Source of the DNA: Oscillospiraceae bacterium
Lineage (GTDB): Bacteria; Bacillota; Clostridia; Oscillospirales; Oscillospiraceae
Reading direction: 5' to 3'
Assembly (NCBI GenBank): GCA_902765975.1
Contig: CACXBO010000073.1
Location: 1 to 6,549 of the forward strand
DNA: 6,549 bases
A program made the translations under genes and the position numbers. Below are positions 6,201 through 6,549 of the stretch, piece by piece (the stretch's first letter is position 1; every line of letters begins with the position of its first letter). The notes beneath the pieces were generated by a model, which ran no database searches, was not told the DNA's origin, and saw nothing but the letters and a program-made list of their open reading frames with translations.

Positions 6201-6549
6201 GGTAAACTCGCGTCCCTCGGCGTTGTTCTGAGTTGCCTCATCGTCCGTTATCGCCTTCATAACGGTGATCTCCGCGGGCTTAGTGTAGTTTGAGAACACA
6301 GCGCCGTCCTCGTCGTACTCGACGGTGGCGGTGAGGTAGACGCCGGAAACGACGACGTTTACGGTAACGAGCTCCTCATGGCTGTCGTGCGAATAATTCT
6401 CAGGCGCATTCTCGGTTATCTTATAAACGTATTTGCCCTCAACCGTATAGCTGACAGTTCCGAAGTCTATCGCGCCGGAGGTATTGCTCTGAACGGTCTT
6501 TGTCTCATATTCCGCCGCGCCCTCCGGAGCTTCGATTCGCTCGATGGTG
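3261..6549 (-). CDS. Cell-wall-anchored pilin-like stalk protein with isopeptide Ig-like domains (5' end beyond window)
   Basis: The frame is open from the right edge to TAA at 3263-3261: 1095 residues visible, N-terminus missing. Domains in visible numbering: Spy0128-like pilin (1-91, partial); CnaB/DUF7601-like (92-219); Spy0128-like (220-349); CnaB/DUF7601-like (350-480); Spy0128-like (481-592); then four CnaB/DUF7601-like copies (593-711, 712-829, 830-943, 944-1060). Each complete domain has a strand-1 Lys, a mid-domain Glu and a last-strand Asn fitting an intramolecular isopeptide bond: K98/E183/N215, K233/E304/N347, K358/E436/N475, K489/E546/N591, K601/E667/N710, K719/E785/N828, K838/E902/N942, K952/E1019/N1057. 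The end is HIPTGI (1062-1067), a hydrophobic helix and Lys-Lys-Lys-Glu-Glu-Lys, a sortase signal. It is probably an adhesin stalk or pilus subunit; any ligand-binding head would lie upstream. The GTG at 6299 is not the start: coding continues upstream with the conserved end of a pilin domain. Confidence 0.9.
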   Translation of the reverse strand, partial: TIERIEAPEGAAEYETKTVQSNTSGAIDFGTVSYTVEGKYVYKITENAPENYSHDSHEELVTVNVVVSGVYLTATVEYDEDGAVFSNYTKPAEITVMKAITDDEATQNNAEGREFTFRITLTDSFERPLTGGYAKNADGELLPYVEVNGEKTELTDGTAVITLKAGESATVGNVPEKTNYLVEETSLPTGWRTVGSGTATGRTAANGSYSVTITNTYVPGSRGQTFASLYAYKELVGDTLQKDMFSFTLRQVSGPGYESFVPETVKNSALVSDEDSEYYNQYAVIRFSDITYVVPGVYVYEATENAEENEEVEYDGHVLTFTVTVTDDGEGRLSSEVESEGKLVFTNRMKTGTLRVEKSLENATEATAEREFTFTLSFFDRAGVELRDEYAVRVFGADGGLAKEESVQSGGSVRIKGGESFTVLGLPHMSTYVVTEEESAGFVRTRVNGERADDSERKAEGTITAGAEASAKYTNVYATVGSANPAVTKVLKGGSLTGNRFKFELRLEDGTVVETAYATPDGSINFAALDFTAEDDGKTLEYWVYEIDTGENDVIYDYEPIKITVEVHDNGMGEMASEVTYDDEREGVFTNYSAVDLTVTKKVRGSVAAEEFSYTVEFTDAEGAAYDPGYVPDSWTRTEAGKYTFTLADGESESVQLPYGTVYWISEAEGEYFRTFEVISDKGTTHEYGNGGVIERTIGDHGGEDVIYYNSAFVLEIEKELLGSNGDDLNFEFSASFSLGGEPYELAAVPEGWTGTGNGTYSFTLRSGENCELLLPYGVKYAVSEIDPDDRYVKTCIISTDDEEEEVDGGTAERTIGDSGNEKLSFKNFRMQELTISKRVYGDDKDEIFTYEIGFKYNGEPYYPEVPENWTKLADGKYSFKLKDGRSVSVKLPYGATYEISEAADERFTAKVYLGENETPIGTDGRVRERELKNDDEIKFVNCETVTVTVAKTVKGDLSSQTKQFTFRLKLSEDGEAKDLAELPDGFERIAAGEYEFKLAHGESVSFSLLGGMRYEISEIDGVKYETRYRIGEGEWTDGRTAVNERAGTTETVQFENTYDSHIPTGISLGLSGAALMAVSLIGAGAVLLKKKEEK
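3264..3365 (-). other. Variant sortase sorting signal (HIPTGI) with membrane anchor
   Basis: This segment encodes the last 34 residues of the surface protein: His-Ile-Pro-Thr-Gly-Ile, about 22 hydrophobic residues, then Lys-Lys-Lys-Glu-Glu-Lys. Layout and position are those of a cell-wall sorting signal. The motif lacks the Leu and the variable residue of LPXTG. It resembles the (Q/E)VPTG type used by streptococcal pilus sortases and described in a family model for SrtB-type signals. Cleavage would be expected between Thr and Gly. Confidence 0.75.
3369..4772 (-). repeat. Four tandem diverged Ig-like domain repeats
   Basis: The copies are 4416-4772, 4062-4415, 3720-4061 and 3369-3719 (357, 354, 342 and 351 bases). 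Each protein copy runs: Lys-containing first strand, a Val/Leu-Pro-x-x-(Trp/Phe) turn, Gly-x-Tyr-x-Phe-x-Leu, a Gly-rich turn (Leu-Pro-Tyr-Gly in the first three), then Ile/Val-Ser-Glu and a closing strand with Asn. The first two also share Glu-Arg-Thr-Ile-Gly-Asp near their ends. The copies are diverged, so the duplication is old or the array has been under selection. Confidence 0.75.

Noticed and set aside
6297..6299. GTG as the start of the surface protein
   Set aside because: The frame continues to the window edge, and the 83 upstream codons encode most of a pilin-type domain whose last strand includes this Val. No ribosome binding site precedes it.

Overview
The window looks like a chromosomal segment of a Gram-positive, anaerobic-type Firmicute (Bacillota, probably a gut Clostridia member). 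The basis is two lipoproteins with lipobox signal peptides, a cell-wall-anchored pilin-like stalk protein with a C-terminal sorting signal, strong GGAG-type ribosome binding sites and sigma-A-like promoters. No taxonomic marker gene is present, so the assignment is an inference from gene content and style.

Left part (1-1819), all on the minus strand and read right to left. A sigma-A-like promoter at 1826-1854 precedes a metzincin-type zinc metalloprotease gene (1174-1819). That gene is split by a single-base frameshift and has substitutions at two family-typical positions. A 204-residue lipoprotein of unknown function follows (543-1157); its ribosome binding site abuts the protease stop codon. 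A second lipoprotein (1-434) runs off the left edge. The first two genes are visibly richer in A+T than the rest of the window. They look like one small secreted or surface module whose protease may be decaying.

Middle (1820-3260). Back-to-back promoters separate the protease from a plus-strand 12-helix MFS transporter (1939-3114). It resembles the LacY/3-phenylpropionate-type branch, and its substrate cannot be told from the sequence. Between the transporter and the convergent surface-protein gene lies a perfect 15-bp inverted repeat bracketed by a 7-bp direct repeat.

Right part (3261-6549), minus strand. One very large open frame crosses the right edge, with 1095 residues visible. It is a stalk of nine Ig-like pilin/CnaB-type domains. 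The first five alternate between Spy0128-like and CnaB/DUF7601-like modules, and the last four are tandem copies of the second type. Eight complete domains keep the Lys...Glu...Asn pattern expected for spontaneous intramolecular isopeptide bonds. The protein ends in a HIPTGI sorting signal, a hydrophobic helix and a basic tail, resembling the variant (Q/E)VPTG sortase signals more than LPXTG. No sortase lies in the window.

There is no CRISPR array, tRNA, rRNA or transposase gene. The gene-free gaps are all short: 108, 119 and 146 bases.
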